Assembly: GCA_027405735.1 (NCBI GenBank)
Contig: JAPEHQ010000001.1
Span: 2,170,001 to 2,234,000 of the forward strand
Reading direction: 5' to 3'
DNA: 64,000 nt
Origin: Mucor racemosus
Lineage: Eukaryota > Mucoromycota > Mucoromycetes > Mucorales > Mucoraceae
Below the pieces are notes generated by a model. The model was not told the DNA's origin. It saw only the letters and a list, made by a program, of their open reading frames with translations, and searched no databases. The position numbers and the translations under genes were made by a program. Positions 34,401-48,193 of the stretch are shown here, in pieces (the first letter of the stretch is position 1; each line of letters opens with the position of its first letter).

Positions 34401-34883
34401 GTATCGGAAATGTCAATTGTTGGACGAAAAAGTATAACATCTTATACTAAAAACTTCAAAACTAGTTTTTTAGTATCCTATTTTTTTATAGAATACCCCT
34501 TTGGAATGCACAAGATAGTTCTTTATTAATAAAGAACTGTAATGCACTTATTGTATATGGATTTAAATCAGGATATTATAGTTGATATGCAATGAAAAAT
34601 TGTCCAGAATTTTTTTGCGTCCCGATTTTTTTTTTTACCAAAACCTGTCTTTATTTACCTTTAAATGGTTTTCATGAATGCAGGAAACTACTTAAGTACC
34701 CAAATTTAACATATATGTTATAATCATCTTCTAAAATTCCCCTTGAAATTTTTTATTCGGCAATAATAAATTCATGTTGATCTGATTGGGGATTTTGCTA
34801 TATTTGATTGCCGCTGCTAAAAAGCTAATGATAAAGGCCGGGGCAGTAGATGAAAATTGTCTTGAACCTTTTGTATAAATAAT

Positions 34884-35908
<1,025 letters not shown>

Positions 35909-36152
35909 CTTTAAATAAATAAAATATACATAGATCTTTAGACAGTAGTTAATAGAGTATTGATTGGCCAATATTGTTCCATATTTGTAGTTTCTTTGGT
36001 CTCTTTCCGGGAGATTCGTTCGTGACAGTGAGCCCGGTCCGAAGATATATGAGTTTCCAATGTCAGAAAGACAAGCACAGATTGAGAAGGAATATTATGT
36101 CAATGGCACTGGCGACTCTATAATAACCTTCTTCTAAAAATATCTAGCAATA
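35909..36152. promoter_or_regulatory. RPS23 upstream region
   Basis: These 244 bp lie between the URA6 stop and the RPS23 start. ATTGGCCAATATTG near 35962 is a palindromic CCAAT-type box, and a more GC-rich patch lies at 36006-36045. Both fit a strong ribosomal-protein promoter, but no factor can be named. Confidence 0.4.
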
Positions 36153-36856
36153 ATGGGTAAGATCAAATACCATAAATACATCAATCAAACAACATCAAGA
36201 TGTATAAAGAGTGATGGATATATGTATTGGATGGATGTTACGACAAAAACGATCAATTATTCAAACAGATGGATTGAAAAATATTTCTGTTTGATGGTTT
36301 TTCGACAATTATTACGACTACAATTGAATTGAATACATATTTACAATATCATTTCACTTTTTATACATTATATGAGTTGTGTAATGAAATTAAATCAACA
36401 AGATTTACTAATATCATTATAGGTAAGGGACAACCTAGAGGTTTGAACGCTGCTCGTAAGCTCCGTATTCATCGTCGTGACCAACGTTGGGCCGATAAGG
36501 CCTACAAGAAGAGAGCTATTGGTACCGCTTTCCGTTCTTCTCCCTTCGGTGGTTCTTCTCACGCCAAGGGTATCGTCCTTGAAAAGATTGGTGTTGAAGC
36601 CAAGCAACCTAACTCTGCTATTCGTAAGTGTGTTCGTGTTCAACTTATCAAGAACGGTAAGAAGGTCACTGCTTTCGTCCCCAATGATGGTTGTTTGAAC
36701 TACGTTGATGAAAATGACGAAGTTTTGATTGCCGGTTTCGGTCGTAAGGGTCGTGCTATTGGTGATATTCCTGGTGTCCGTTTCAAGGTCGTCAAGGTCG
36801 CTGGTGTCTCTCTCCTCGCTTTGTACAAGGAGAAGAAGGAGAAGCCTAGATCTTAA
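36153..36856 (+). CDS. RPS23: 40S ribosomal protein S23 (uS12)
   Basis: uS12 lines the decoding centre of the small subunit. The first coding exon is four nucleotides (36153-36156, ATGG), followed by a 266-bp intron and exon 36423-36856. The product is 145 aa, the standard length. Conserved sequence is present from [16 protein letters not shown] through [19 protein letters not shown] to [21 protein letters not shown] contains the proline hydroxylated in eukaryotic uS12. Codon use is strongly biased to CGT, AAG, GTC and CTC, unlike the AT-rich neighbours, as expected for a highly expressed gene. Confidence 0.97.
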
Positions 36857-37669
36857 ATCATCCATATATTATTTTTTTATTATCATGATTTCTTTTTCTG
36901 TTTGAAAATGAAATAATAAAAATTTCCAACATTCAACAATGAATTTGTTTTTCTTTGTTTTGTGAGCAACGAATCTTTGAATATGTATCAATGTCTTTCT
37001 TTACCAACATTTTAGTAAAACAAAAAATCGTACGCATGAATTTCGAGCCATACACAACAAACTGTGAAATAGATTCGATCACAAACCAGCAGCAGCATTT
37101 AAAAAAAAATCCAAAATGATGGAAATCAATATTTTTTTGACAGATACATTGAGCATTAGCCCCTTACATAACTGTGAAAAGATGTGCTTATTACACAATT
37201 GATTTATTTAGTATCTTTAAAGTTTGACACTATCCCAAGATACCTAAGTAATAAATTGTGGTAATATGGCAATAAATTGTGGTAAAATGACAATAAATTA
37301 TTGTTTCCTTCAAATCAACTAGAGTGGAAATATGTTATATTGCATTATAAAATGATTGAGTAAAGTAAATGCACCATTTGCTTTAGAATATCTGCATTTT
37401 AATCACCTTGGTTTAACTAACTATTACTCAGTTTTGCAGGCGTATTGAAGTTCAAATGCCAGATGTTTCCAGCACATTACAGAATATTTCGGATGTTTAA
37501 AGAAAAAGACATTATTTCATGGGCATTTACGTCATGTCATTGGCTATATCATGTAGAACACACTGGAAAATTGTGTTATTTGCATATATATAATCCCATG
37601 TTTTGTTTCTAGTTTTATTTTCTCTTTTTTGTTTTCTTATATACTTTATATAAACGTTTAATATACAAG
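36857..37669. other. Intergenic, J-protein gene upstream region
   Basis: About 800 bp without coding sequence. CAATAAATTGTGGTAA words recur near 37250-37300. A pyrimidine-rich leader and TATATAAACG lie just before the DnaJ start. I could not identify a convincing heat-shock element. Confidence 0.45.
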
Positions 37670-38857
37670 ATGGGTAAAGACTATTATGCTATTCTCGGTA
37701 TCTCAAGAGATGCAGATGACGATACTATCAAAAAGGCCTATCGTAAATTAGGTATGTAATTTTATTTCTTAACATAATTTATGCATTTATACTAACATTT
37801 GATTTTTCGTTAAATAGCTTTAAAATGGCATCCCGATAGAAACAAGGATAAATCTGAAGTCGCTCATGCAAAATTTCAAGAAATTGGCGAAGCTTACGAA
37901 GTATTAAGTGACAAAGACAAGCGTGCCATCTTTGACCAATATGGTGAAGAAGGTCTCAAAGGACGCGGTCCTGCTCCAGATGAAGGCGGAGCAGCTGGTG
38001 GTTTCCCCGGTGGAGGAGCTGGTGGTTTCCCTGGTGGAGGGGGAAGTTTCCGATTCACATCTAGTGGTCCAGGCGGTGGCTTCCATCCTTCTGATGCTGA
38101 CGATATCTTTAAACACTTCTTTGCTTCATTCGGTGGAGGTGGTGGAGGTATGGGAGGCATGGGAGGAATGGGAGGCATGGGCGGAGACGGTATGCCTAGT
38201 GGTTTCTCATTTAGTAGCAGTAGTGGTGGTATGCCTGGTGGAATGCCTGGAGGTATGGGCGGTGGCCGTCGTGGTTTCAGACAAGCTCAACAACAACAGC
38301 AATACGAAGATGAAAAACCTCCCGCCATCAAACGTCCTTTCCCCATCTCTCTTGAAGATCTTTACAAAGGTGCCGTTAAACGTCTAAAGGTTACTCGTAA
38401 ATTACGAGACGGTGCTACTGGTCGTCCTGTTTCTACAGACAAGATTTTGACTATCAATGTAAAACCTGGTTGGAAAGCTGGCACCAAGATTAGATTCCCT
38501 GGCGAAGGTGACGAACTCGAAAATGGTCAAACTCAAGATATTGAATTTGTTGTTGAAGAAAAGCCCCATAATGTATACAAACGTGAAGGCGATAATCTTC
38601 GCATTACTATTCCACTTACATTGGTTGAAGCTTTAACTGGATTCCAGAAAACTATCAAGACTCTCGATGATCGTACCTTAAGTGTCAATAATACCAAATC
38701 TGTTATTCATTCTGGTCAAGAATCTCGTGTTCCCAACGAAGGCATGCCAAACTCAAAGACTGGTAGAAAAGGAGATTTGCTCATTACTTACAATGTGAAG
38801 TTCCCTACTTCCTTGACAGATGCTCAAAAGGAAGCCATAAAGAAGGCACTTTCTTAA
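37670..38857 (+). CDS. SIS1: Class B J-domain co-chaperone (Sis1/DNAJB type)
   Basis: Stimulates Hsp70 ATPase and delivers substrates. Exons 37670-37751 and 37818-38857 give 373 aa. The J domain ([20 protein letters not shown], then ALKWHPDRN with the essential HPD) is followed by a Gly/Phe region. Next comes a Gly/Met-rich stretch with repeated GGMGGM, which marks the Sis1/DNAJB1 class. The C-terminal peptide-binding domains ([20 protein letters not shown], then [17 protein letters not shown]) have no zinc finger. The end [20 protein letters not shown] is typical. Confidence 0.95.
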
Positions 38858-39498
38858 TTTTTTCTTATTAATTCAAATGTCAAAGTTACATACAATTATT
38901 AACCACAAACACACTTACACACTCTCACACATTCTCACTATATACAGCGCATCCTTTTATATCTCTAATATTAGATATCTTTCCCTTGACTTCACTCTTC
39001 CTCCTTTTCATTCATATTTAATGTATATATTAAAAAAAGGTGCATGTTTTTAGCATGCCAAAAGAATAAATTGATTTGAATTACATACAGTAAAAGATAT
39101 GAACATGGTATTTATTTATTTTTTACTATAAAAAGATAAATTTATTAATGGGTGGGCATGGACTGTAGGAGAGTGGGAGAAGATGTAATTTGGGTGTGTC
39201 TCTGATCTAATACAACTTTCCGTATAAACTCCTGAACAAATATAAAATCAATACTTCTCATATTATAACAACGCATTTCTGTTTTCTATTCTCATCCTTT
39301 TCAATAATGATATGATTAAGAGTTGTAAAGTCTTTGAAAAAGTCTGCACATTATGACGAATTTCATAATTTTTTGATCGTTTCAAATAGTTCTCACATCC
39401 GTTCAATGATGGCTATATAAGGCTAGCTCTAATAATTAGTAATAAATCAATCCGATATCTAAGATTTTCATAAAAATATATGTAGAAAAAATTGTAGT
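38858..39498. other. J-protein gene 3' flank
   Basis: Contains a CA/CT-rich microsatellite-like patch near 38909-38940 and AT-rich DNA up to the solo LTR. No gene. Confidence 0.45.
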
Positions 39499-39769
39499 TG
39501 TAATGTTCTGTAATTTTGGACTAACAACAAAGGTGGATAATATGCTTATAGATATCATCCTTGTTATTATAAACTGTTAATCACTGGATTGATGAAGGTT
39601 GATGTTCTTATTTGTAAATTAGATGCTTATTAGTGAATAAATAAAAGTAAAGGGAGTGTAACAAGACAGATAAATCTACAAGGGATCATGTAATGATTTC
39701 CTGTAGTATTTATATAAGAAATGAGGCAAGGTTTTGCATGAATGAAACTGGAATATTTGACTCATTACA
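39499..39769 (+). mobile_element. Solo LTR, family LTR-A
   Basis: 271 bp beginning TGTAATGTTCTG and ending GACTCATTACA, so the ends are TG..CA with a 7-bp inverted repeat (TGTAATG/CATTACA). It is flanked by GTAGT and GCAGT, a 5-bp duplication with one mismatch. It is nearly identical over its length to the outer parts of 61239-61825. No internal retroelement genes are nearby, so it is a solo LTR. Confidence 0.8.
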
Positions 39770-40547
39770 GCAGTTTTTAGTACCTACAATTTTAATTATT
39801 ATATGCTTTACTTGATAATTTTGGTAATTGTCATAACATTACTATGCATACTGATTTTCGCTGATTTAGCATTATTTTTAGTTGAAATGATCTACTAAGC
39901 TACAAATCCTTCTCTAAAAAAGTGCGCGTTTTATTTCTACTATTTAACCCGTAAATGAATGGGATACTAAAACCTTAATCATGGATGCTGTTGCTGTTGT
40001 AGTATATATTTTAAAATTTTTTGCCCATTTGGATCAATATTTTATTAATTCGGAGCATTTTTCTAATTGCCTTAATTTTTTTAAGCAGAAGAAGAGAGAT
40101 TTTTTTTAAGGACGTGTGCCCCACTCCTTCAGAAACAGTTGCTAGCTAATGGAATCAAGAAATATTATTTGTATATTTACTGCGCATTACGTGCAACTTT
40201 AAAATTCAATTTCGAACCATTATTTAATTTTATAAAAATCTTCAAAAAATATTTGAAACAACCCATACAAATTGCTAAAAAAACGCGCGTATTTTCGTTT
40301 TTCCATTTTTACAGCAGTTCAGGGAGGCTGAAACTTTTTTATTGAATTTTATAGGTCAACACTAGACATATCTATTATTGCAATGGGAACTCATTTAAGT
40401 CCTTATTTAGTGAGAGCTGATAAACTTACTGACCTTAGTAAAAGTAGTAGTATTACAGTGTAGCAAGTAAACAAATTGCTGTTCAAACTCTACAGAATCC
40501 ACAATGACTCATGGAAGTTAATATCCAAAATGTTTGTAGTAGCATCT

Positions 40548-40841
40548 TGTAATGATCTATTATGATCTTGGATAAATATTATGGTCAAAATGATATGCTA
40601 ATTATGATATGATTTTTAATATTAGATATCGGTGAACATTGACTGAAGGAAGGTTAGCGTATTTATTTATAAATCAGATATTTATTAAGAAAAATATATA
40701 TGGATGTAAAGAGGAAGAAAGAAAGGCAGATAACTCTACAGGAAATTATAAAAAGGTTTCCTTGTAGTATTTATAGGAACATTTGAAATAAGCAGTACTA
40801 TAATACTGTGAATTATTATAGTGATAATTTGATTCATTATA
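40548..40841 (+). mobile_element. Diverged LTR-A-like solo LTR
   Basis: Begins TGTAATGATC, contains the landmark TTTCCTTGTAGTATTTATA and ends TTTGATTCATTATA. The order of words follows LTR-A, but identity is low and the target duplication is not clear. An old copy or a related family. Confidence 0.5.
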
Positions 40842-41399
40842 TATTTACTCATACGTATGTCCATGTAGAGTGGCAGCTTACTTAGATCAGTATTCATAGA
40901 TATCATATTTATAAATTGTTTTCAATAAAAGTGCACAATAAGCTATAGATGCTATTTTTTAATGATTTTCTCGACATACACAGTAGGCTGAGGAAGTTGC
41001 CTTTTGAGACTATCTGTTGCATCCACCTGTTAATTGTAAGATGATAACACTTTTGATTTGTAATCCTTATTGATAAGATGTCAGCTAACTGATCTATGAT
41101 GACATTCTCGATTGTTCTCATTGTTCTAAAGCAAAATCCTGGAAGCGGGATATGTGAGATATATACAACACTTGCTGGATTTAGTTATATAAAATAAGCT
41201 CAACTTAAATGTTGTGCTGCGTTACTGATGTATATAGATTAATTTGGCGTGGAATGTCAGAAAGATATAATCGATCTAATACTGATCTAATCAATAAATG
41301 TAATATAGAATTTGTGTTAGATAAAGATTCTCTTCAGCTTTTGTGTGTAATTTAATTTAATAATTTCCTTTATTAAATTTGCATTTTTCTTGCAACGAT
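40842..41399. other. Non-genic stretch
   Basis: AT-rich sequence between the LTR-A relative and R3. Only short ORFs; nothing recognised. Confidence 0.45.
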
Positions 41400-43300
41400 A
41401 TTTATTCTGAATCTTGTGCATTTCATTATCGTGTCAAAGGTATGTACCAATTATCATGTAAAGTTGGAAGTTGTTAGAATCGAGATTCGCCGAGATAGGG
41501 TTTTTGATGTCGGTTTTTTACGGTTGTAAAAAAAGTAGATTTCAAATGGTTTTCAGATGACGGTTTTCGAATTTCTTGCCCAATATCGAGTTGAATTACT
41601 TCAAATATTTAAAGACAGTGTACTTTTCCTCTGTGGGTTATTGATATCTGTCCAAAAATAAAAGAGTTAATACCAGAATATAAGTGTGCTGGTCCAACAT
41701 TGACCAAATTTGATTTAAAGTCAATTGTAAAAAATTGAACTACTAAATTAGGATGTTAATTCTTTGTACTCACAACATAGATCCAACTGAAGAAAGCTAC
41801 TCTGCATTTTTTGTTTCAGCGAGAAATATTAATTTTTCGTTGAGATAATCAGAGTAATAGTTCATATTATAGCATCAGGTCTATGATAACTGGGTTTCAA
41901 AATTAATTTGTCAGATCAATCATAGAATGATTAAAAAAACAAAACCGTTTAATAGCTCATGAACTACAGGGTAAGTTGAAATAGCGTTTTAAATGGTTTT
42001 TATACAGTTTTAAATTTTGCATCCATCCAAATTAGCGATCGCAATCGAGCTGTGCGAACATAAGCAAGCGAGCGAGCCCTATGCATAAGCTCGCTTGAAT
42101 TGCGCTTTTTTCAGGTTATTATTTGCTTTGGCTTGCTTGATTAATTTTTTTTAGCAATTTCCTGCTTGGGGCTCGACGAAAACATTGAAAGCTTGCTTGT
42201 ATGCTTGCTCGAACTGCTTCAAATAGAAATAGGCTTGCTTGCTCGAATTGCTTCAAATTGGAATAAGCTTGCTTGCATGTATGTCAACCTGCTTGCTTGC
42301 CTGCTTTCAAATCAAGTAAGCAAGCATGTAACGTAGGGAAAATTTATCCAGTTTACGTAATTTTAACTTTAAAAATGTCAAAATTCATCACATTTTGAAC
42401 CAATGTCACGCTGAAAATATATAGCACCATGCTTGCGCTTGCACTCGGATTTGCTCGCTTGCTTATATGCTCCTGCTCGACTTGCTTGACTTTTCGAAAA
42501 ATTAGATAATGTTTGATTTATACTTGCTTGCTTGCTTTCAAAACTGAGAATGCTCGACATGCAACTGCTCGACGAACCCTTGCTTCGGCTTGGGCTTTTT
42601 TGAGTAACTTTCAAATATTTTAGGCTCGACAAATGCTTGCTGAAATTGCTTGCGCTCGCTTGGGCTCGGTCATTTTGCGAACGCTAATCCAAATAAAATT
42701 TAGATAAAAGTTTCATATTAAATTTTGCGTAAAATAAGATTGAAATTTCGGAGGTTTTTGGAAGATACACATCACTTTTTATAAGCATATTACCAATATA
42801 AATAATGAAGATGATGCACAGAAAATTTACGTAACGATCGAGCCATTGCTGAAACCTCTAGCTACATTTTCCCTAGAGAAAGCGAGGTTTTTGTCAAAAA
42901 ATTTCAAATCCAGAATTTGGGATGAATGTATACAGGGGGAAAATTGAAGCAAGAAGCGAAGGTATCTCTTCAAACACGTTTTCGAGGATATCTCCACGAA
43001 AAATCAATATTTTAAGAGAAACTAAATTGGATTCGAGATAGCTCAACGAGATTAATGAGATTAATGTGAAAAAAATACCGCTCAATTTAACGAGTATTTT
43101 GATATCGACTATAAAAAAGGTTAAAAAATGGTTTTTAAAAAAAACGCTCAAAATTTTTTGTACTTAAATATGTTATAGAGCGTTTCAAAACAAGTAAGTT
43201 TTATTATTAAAAGGTGCCAGTATGACTTAATTTTTTGTAGAAATATGGAGACTCAACGTTTTTAATTTTTAGCAAGGAAATACGCGTAAAAATCTGGCTG
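41400..43300 (+). repeat. R repeat, copy R3 (interrupted)
   Basis: Colinear with R2 (19250-20480) and, inverted, with R4 (53900-55590). The sequence TTGCATCCATCCAAAT at about 42017-42032 continues at 42695 (AAAATTTAGATAAAAG) after an inserted element. Landmarks are TTTAATAGCTCATGAACT, CGAGGATATCTCCACGAAAA and GAAATACGCGTAAAAA. The ORF open in other R copies is broken here by TAG. Confidence 0.75.
42025..42694. mobile_element. hAT-like MITE inserted in R3, 8-bp TSD
   Basis: The element spans 42033-42686 (654 bp) and is flanked by ATCCAAAT at 42025-42032 and 42687-42694. Its ends are TAGCGATCGCAA and, inverted, TAGCGTTCGCAA. The interior is full of GCTTGCTTG and GCTCG words and has no transposase. 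The R4 copy, inverted, has the uninterrupted counterpart (CATCTAAACAAAATTC), so one ATCCAAAT is the original site. This confirms insertion with an 8-bp duplication, the hAT signature. Confidence 0.88.
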
Positions 43301-43464
43301 TGGTTAGGCTAAAAAATAATTTATTTATCTGCCATTTTCTAAATTAACAATGATTATCATTGTTGATTAGATATTCGAAAGATCACTTAAGGAAGTTTTT
43401 TTTATATAATGATAATTAAATATGATATCAAATAAGTTAACATGGGTATTTGAGAATTAAATCG

Positions 43465-46081
43465 CTACAATTTAGCAGACTTGATGTACTCCAAGTTGTT
43501 TCCACGATGAAGAATTTGCAAAACCAAGTTCTATAAAGTTACAAAAGATATCAATAAACTGTTTTAAATCTGATGCATTGAAAGACTTACTCCTAGTTTT
43601 GCTTTTTCTTCTTCGCCATTTATAGGATTCTTTTGAACGGCTTCCCATAAAGCTTCATAAGCACGGCCATCCTGCTTACCCAAAGAAGAATTAAGTTCTC
43701 TGTCAGTAAAGCCGAAACTGTCTGTCAAAGGTACAGCATTATTAGTAACATTAGCAATAGCTTCACGATATTTCTCATTCAGTTTGCTAAGATCAGAAGG
43801 ATGAATAGTAGAAGTAGACAAGAATGTGGATAAAGATGAATAACCCAAGGTTGACAAACAAAACTAAAATGTATATATCATACAATTAATATCAATAATT
43901 ACATTGAAAAGTAACAATTAGCTTACCAAGTCTGAGATTGACTTCAATGTGGGAGCCAAACTGGAGTATTCAGAAGCTTCGACTGCCTTTACCTTGGTAA
44001 TCATACTCTTCAAAATTAAATATTCAGCATGAGCAAGGTTGATTGCCCAACATTCCATATTCAGATCAGACCATTCTCTTCCATTTTGCAATTGTTGTCC
44101 GAGATCAGCAACAAGACGAGCAGAACGCATGCTGAAAAGCTTGAGTTGTAACTCAGGGTCCAAAATTTGTTGGCCAACGTTTTCGAATTTGAAAACTTGA
44201 TCAGTCCCCTCAGCCAAAGTATAGAGATATTCAGCAGTAGCAGAAGTAACCTGCTTCCCCTTGACAACATTTTGCAATTGTTTGAGCAAGAAACGGCCTA
44301 CTTGTTGTGCCAATACAAAGTTGTCACCCTCATAAGTGTTTGAGGGGACAAATGTAGCAAATAAATCAGCAACTCCACTGAAAATGGAATAGCCGTGGCC
44401 TCCCATTGCCTTACGACACTCTTCAATACCGTCGGTAGTACGACGAGTACTCCAACTCTTGAGAGCGCAAGAAGTAGCGTGAATCTCTGGTAATAATTTG
44501 GCATCATTGGTTTCAAGTTGTACTATGAGTTGGTTAAATTCAGTATAAAGCCCTTCGCTAGCTACAATGAGGGCATAAGCGGTGGCTAAGAGAGGCATCA
44601 AACGATGTTGAACAGATGAATAAGAAATAACTTGGGACTCCAGCTTGGTATTATCAGCTTTAAAGCTAGGAGGATTATGGAATTGACGACGTACTGTACA
44701 GTAGCGAATAGCAATGGTGGTAGCTTTGGCTAATTTCCAAGCTGCATCAGAGACAATGTCAACACGAAGCTTAACCATGCTGCCATAGGAAAGCTTGTTA
44801 TGAACAGGTGGGATGTATTTGCCCTCGTTTGTCACTTTGGAAAATTTCATGAGCATATTGTCTCTAGGAATACGAACATTATCAAAGAGAGCATCTGCAT
44901 TTTGATATTTAATAAAAAGGAAGCAAATGTTACACATGTGAACTTACATCCATTATCTGTAGTGGCAAAACCGCCATATGCTTTGGGACCAATATCACCT
45001 ACTCGAACGCCCTTACAAGGCTTTAAATCAACTATGAGAATTTTGTATTATTATCACCCTTATTGATGTATATCTCATTATTCATACTTGGTGATCTGAT
45101 GGGAACAATAAATAAATGAGGGCCGTGTGATTTCCCAGCAATCACTAATTGTGCCTAATATATTTCACCGAAATGTTTAATTTTAAATGGAATTGGATGG
45201 GAACATTCTCTTACCTGTACAACAGCATGAGTACTGGCAACACCCAATCCACCAATCCACCATTTTGCAGCCTGTATAACCATTAATATTATATAAAAAC
45301 TTATGAAAGATACGCAATATTTACAGTTAAATCTGGGCTATGAATAATGAATTCGTCTGATTTCTGATCGTAAACAGCTACAGTGTTCAAACCCAAGACA
45401 TTTGAACCATGGCTTTTGATGAATGTTAATTTTGTATCTCACATAAATTATGTAATGAGTAATTACCTTAATTCAGTTTGTGCATAACAGCCAATGATAG
45501 CATGTCTTTTGGATGCATTATACCATTTCTCAATTTGCTCAACAGTGCCTTGAGATTTAATGACAGGCATGAAAGCTGTGCAAGATCAAAAGATAAGTCA
45601 ATGATTTAAAATATGCATAAATTATTAAATTTGTACCAGAATAATGAAGGGCAAGCTATAGAAAATAGTTAATTAAACTGATGCCCACAACTTATTTTAA
45701 AGATATTTACAGGTGTCAACATTTCAAGTTGTCTGAATAAAGTAGCAAATTGCTCATCGTCTAGATTATTTTCTTCGACCAAGTCAACTAAACGCTTTGA
45801 AATAAGCAAAGATTGGTATAGTTGCTATATAAAATTGATTAGAAAATAGTATCTGTAAATTGTTCCCTTTATATATTTACTTCTTGGCGACTTTGAAATG
45901 GAGCATTGGATTTATCAAATAATGGTTCTTGTTCTGCTAATGCTCTTACTTCATTCAGCTTTTCGATGGCTTTTGGACCACCACGAAGTAAATGAAGCAT
46001 GGATTCGCTTGAGAAATCTGCTTTTTTACGAGCATTTTCAATATCTGCGTTCATTTGGGTCAAATGTTTATTTTCTGTCAT
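43465..46081 (-). CDS. POX1: Peroxisomal acyl-CoA oxidase
   Basis: Catalyses the FAD-dependent first step of peroxisomal beta-oxidation, making trans-2-enoyl-CoA and H2O2. Eleven exons (46081-45881, 45824-45711, 45655-45637, 45575-45467, 45412-45325, 45271-45215, 45154-45088, 45031-44948, 44894-43927, 43863-43591, 43530-43465) join to 681 aa. Diagnostic blocks are AAKWWIGGLGVASTHAVV, GDIGPKAYGG, NVRIPRDNML and the catalytic-glutamate motif PSNTYEGDN preceded by GGHGYSIFSG. The protein ends KSAKL, and AKL is a PTS1 signal, so the peroxisomal matrix is its location. Exon 3 is only 19 nt, supported by phase and by the joined LALHYSAFMPVIKSQG. Paralogues are likely elsewhere in the genome. Confidence 0.95.
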
Positions 46082-46511
46082 TTTTTATAGTGTGTAATAA
46101 TTGGGGATAAAGAGAAGGAAACGAAACTTGAAAGTTTGAGTACCTTAATTTATAGTAAAAGAAAATTGGCCATCTTTTGTTCATTGTATCACATGATGTT
46201 CACCCCATATTCTAAGTCGCTTTCAAATGCAAAAAAATCAAGGAGACTCAAACTTTATCGTTATGGCAACAGATGCATAATCACTACATGGAAAGAAACT
46301 TGTTTATATGATGCTGTATGATGATGATCATCCTTTTTTCTTGGTTTTCATATGTTTACAGAACATCTTGTCAGCCACTAAACTTCAAAAAAGGGAACTT
46401 AATGCGATTTCTTTTTGAGTTACGTGATAACTTTTCACACGAGATAGTTTATTTTGTGATTATTATTTTTTGAAAGAGAAATGGGGTTATTCACAATAAA
46501 ATAAATATGAT

Positions 46512-48193
46512 TTAAACAGTACTAGCATTCGAATCGAATTTGTGAGTTGCTGTCCATTGATAATAATATAATAAAGCGATTGTAGGTTGACCAACAACAC
46601 AAAATACGATCCTACCACAAAAAAAAAAAGAAGGTTAACAACAAACAACAAACAAATATCAAGAATAAAACTTACCAGAATATAGTATTACCAAGCGATG
46701 TGCCTTTACCTCTCCACTTTTCAATGGCATGTGTAATTGCAATCAATGGAATTTGACCCAACATACCCCAGAATGCAAAACCAGTAATTGAATGAGTTGG
46801 AATACCTACTAAAACTTCATGCAATAAAGCAGAAATCAAGAATACCAATAATTGACAAACAGCAGGAGGTACTCCACGGTGGACAGCAGGAATATAAACA
46901 TGACGTTTAAAAAAAAGATAAACAGGTCTGTTCCAAAGACGCCAATATGTTGCCAAATTACCAGAATTCCACCAAGCTAAATAAAAGGTACGATCACCAA
47001 ATCTCAATATTTCTGCCAATGCGTTCAAGAAAGCATGGAATAAAGCATAAAACATGAGCAACCAAATAACAACAGCTGTAGTTGATAATTTCAATACACG
47101 TTCAACGATAGTAACGAATTTCTTATCTTCCAATGCTTGAATAGAATTGGCTAATGTAGGCTTGGCATATTGCTCAGTCAATACGTACATCATAACAAGA
47201 CATGTAATCAATTCACCAACACGCTTAAAGAAGAATGTCTTGCGGAATTTCTCTGAGCGAGGATAAGATGGTTGATAGCATAAAGTTGGGGCAAAGAAAA
47301 AATACAAGAGATTTTTGGCATTGACATTGTTTGGATAAGCAGCATCTTCGGTATAGAAATCTTCGGGTTTTCCTTGGACAAAAGCCTGGCGTAATTCTTG
47401 ATTTACCAAAGCAAATGATGTTAATTTTAAAAAGGTAATTAAACAAATAACAATAACACCCGAGCCAACTATAACATTTGAGATGTGAGTACAGACCTTA
47501 ACAATTACTAGAAATAGAATCTTTCTTACCCAACGGATGATAAATTTGTGTATAAGCAAGATAAGAAGGAAAAGTCAACAAAAATACAAGGTGAGAAACA
47601 TGTGTTACTGCGACAACTCTTTCCAAGATGATCAACTTTTTCAAGAAATCAGGTTTGGCATCTTTGGCGGCTACCGCTAATTTTCCCATTCCATACTCTA
47701 CAACTAAAGATATCGCTAAACTAAGTGGTACACATAACCAAGCCAGCATAAAGAGGCCGATATCTCGAACGGGTATATGACTATGATGAGGTACTCCAAT
47801 TAAAAGACCATATTTCATCCAGTTTTCAATGATTAAACGAATGTTGCTTGCACCTAAAACGAGCACTATTGAAACAAAAAATCATTCAATAATCTGTTAA
47901 ACTAGCAACAAATCCCTATCCCGCCCCCGCCTCCCAAACTTACTGCCCAATCTTAGAAAACCACTATAATTTTCAGGTGGTGCTTCTTTTGATAAAACGG
48001 AAGCCTTGGTTATTGTGTGAATTGGTAAAGTATGAGAAAAACCAGCATATCCCTTCTTTTTATCCTCCTTTTCCTCTGCTATAGTTGATACTCTTTTGCT
48101 TGTAATATGTAAATCTCTTCTTTGTCTTGAATCTGATTGATCATCTTCACTATCCGTCACTACCTTCAAAGGTCTTTTTCTAACACTTGCCAT
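46512..48193 (-). CDS. DGAT1: Diacylglycerol O-acyltransferase 1 (MBOAT)
   Basis: Makes triacylglycerol from diacylglycerol and acyl-CoA in the ER membrane. Exons 48193-47944, 47865-47530, 47468-46676 and 46611-46512 give 492 aa with several hydrophobic segments. DGAT1 signatures are GASNIRLIIENWMKYG, YFFFAPTLCYQPSYPRS, FYLAWWNSGNLATYWRLWN and the region of the catalytic His, LISALLHEVLVGIP. The DGAT1-like block APTLCYQPSYPRS argues for DGAT1 rather than a sterol acyltransferase. The first 80 residues are basic and disordered, as usual for the regulatory N-terminus. It lies 430 bp upstream of the acyl-CoA oxidase start, in the same direction. Confidence 0.93.

Noticed and set aside
36157..36422. 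snoRNA inside the RPS23 intron
   Set aside because: A GTGATGG word resembles a C box, but there is no properly placed D box or terminal stem.
36395..36865. Long minus-strand ORF (156 codons) over RPS23
   Set aside because: Shadow of a strongly codon-biased ribosomal protein gene.
37438..37610. Heat-shock elements upstream of the J-protein gene
   Set aside because: GAA/TTC words are present, but their spacing does not match the nGAAnnTTCn pattern.
37894..38387. Pro-rich minus-strand and Val-rich plus-strand ORFs in the J-protein gene
   Set aside because: Frame shadows of the Gly/Met-rich linker.
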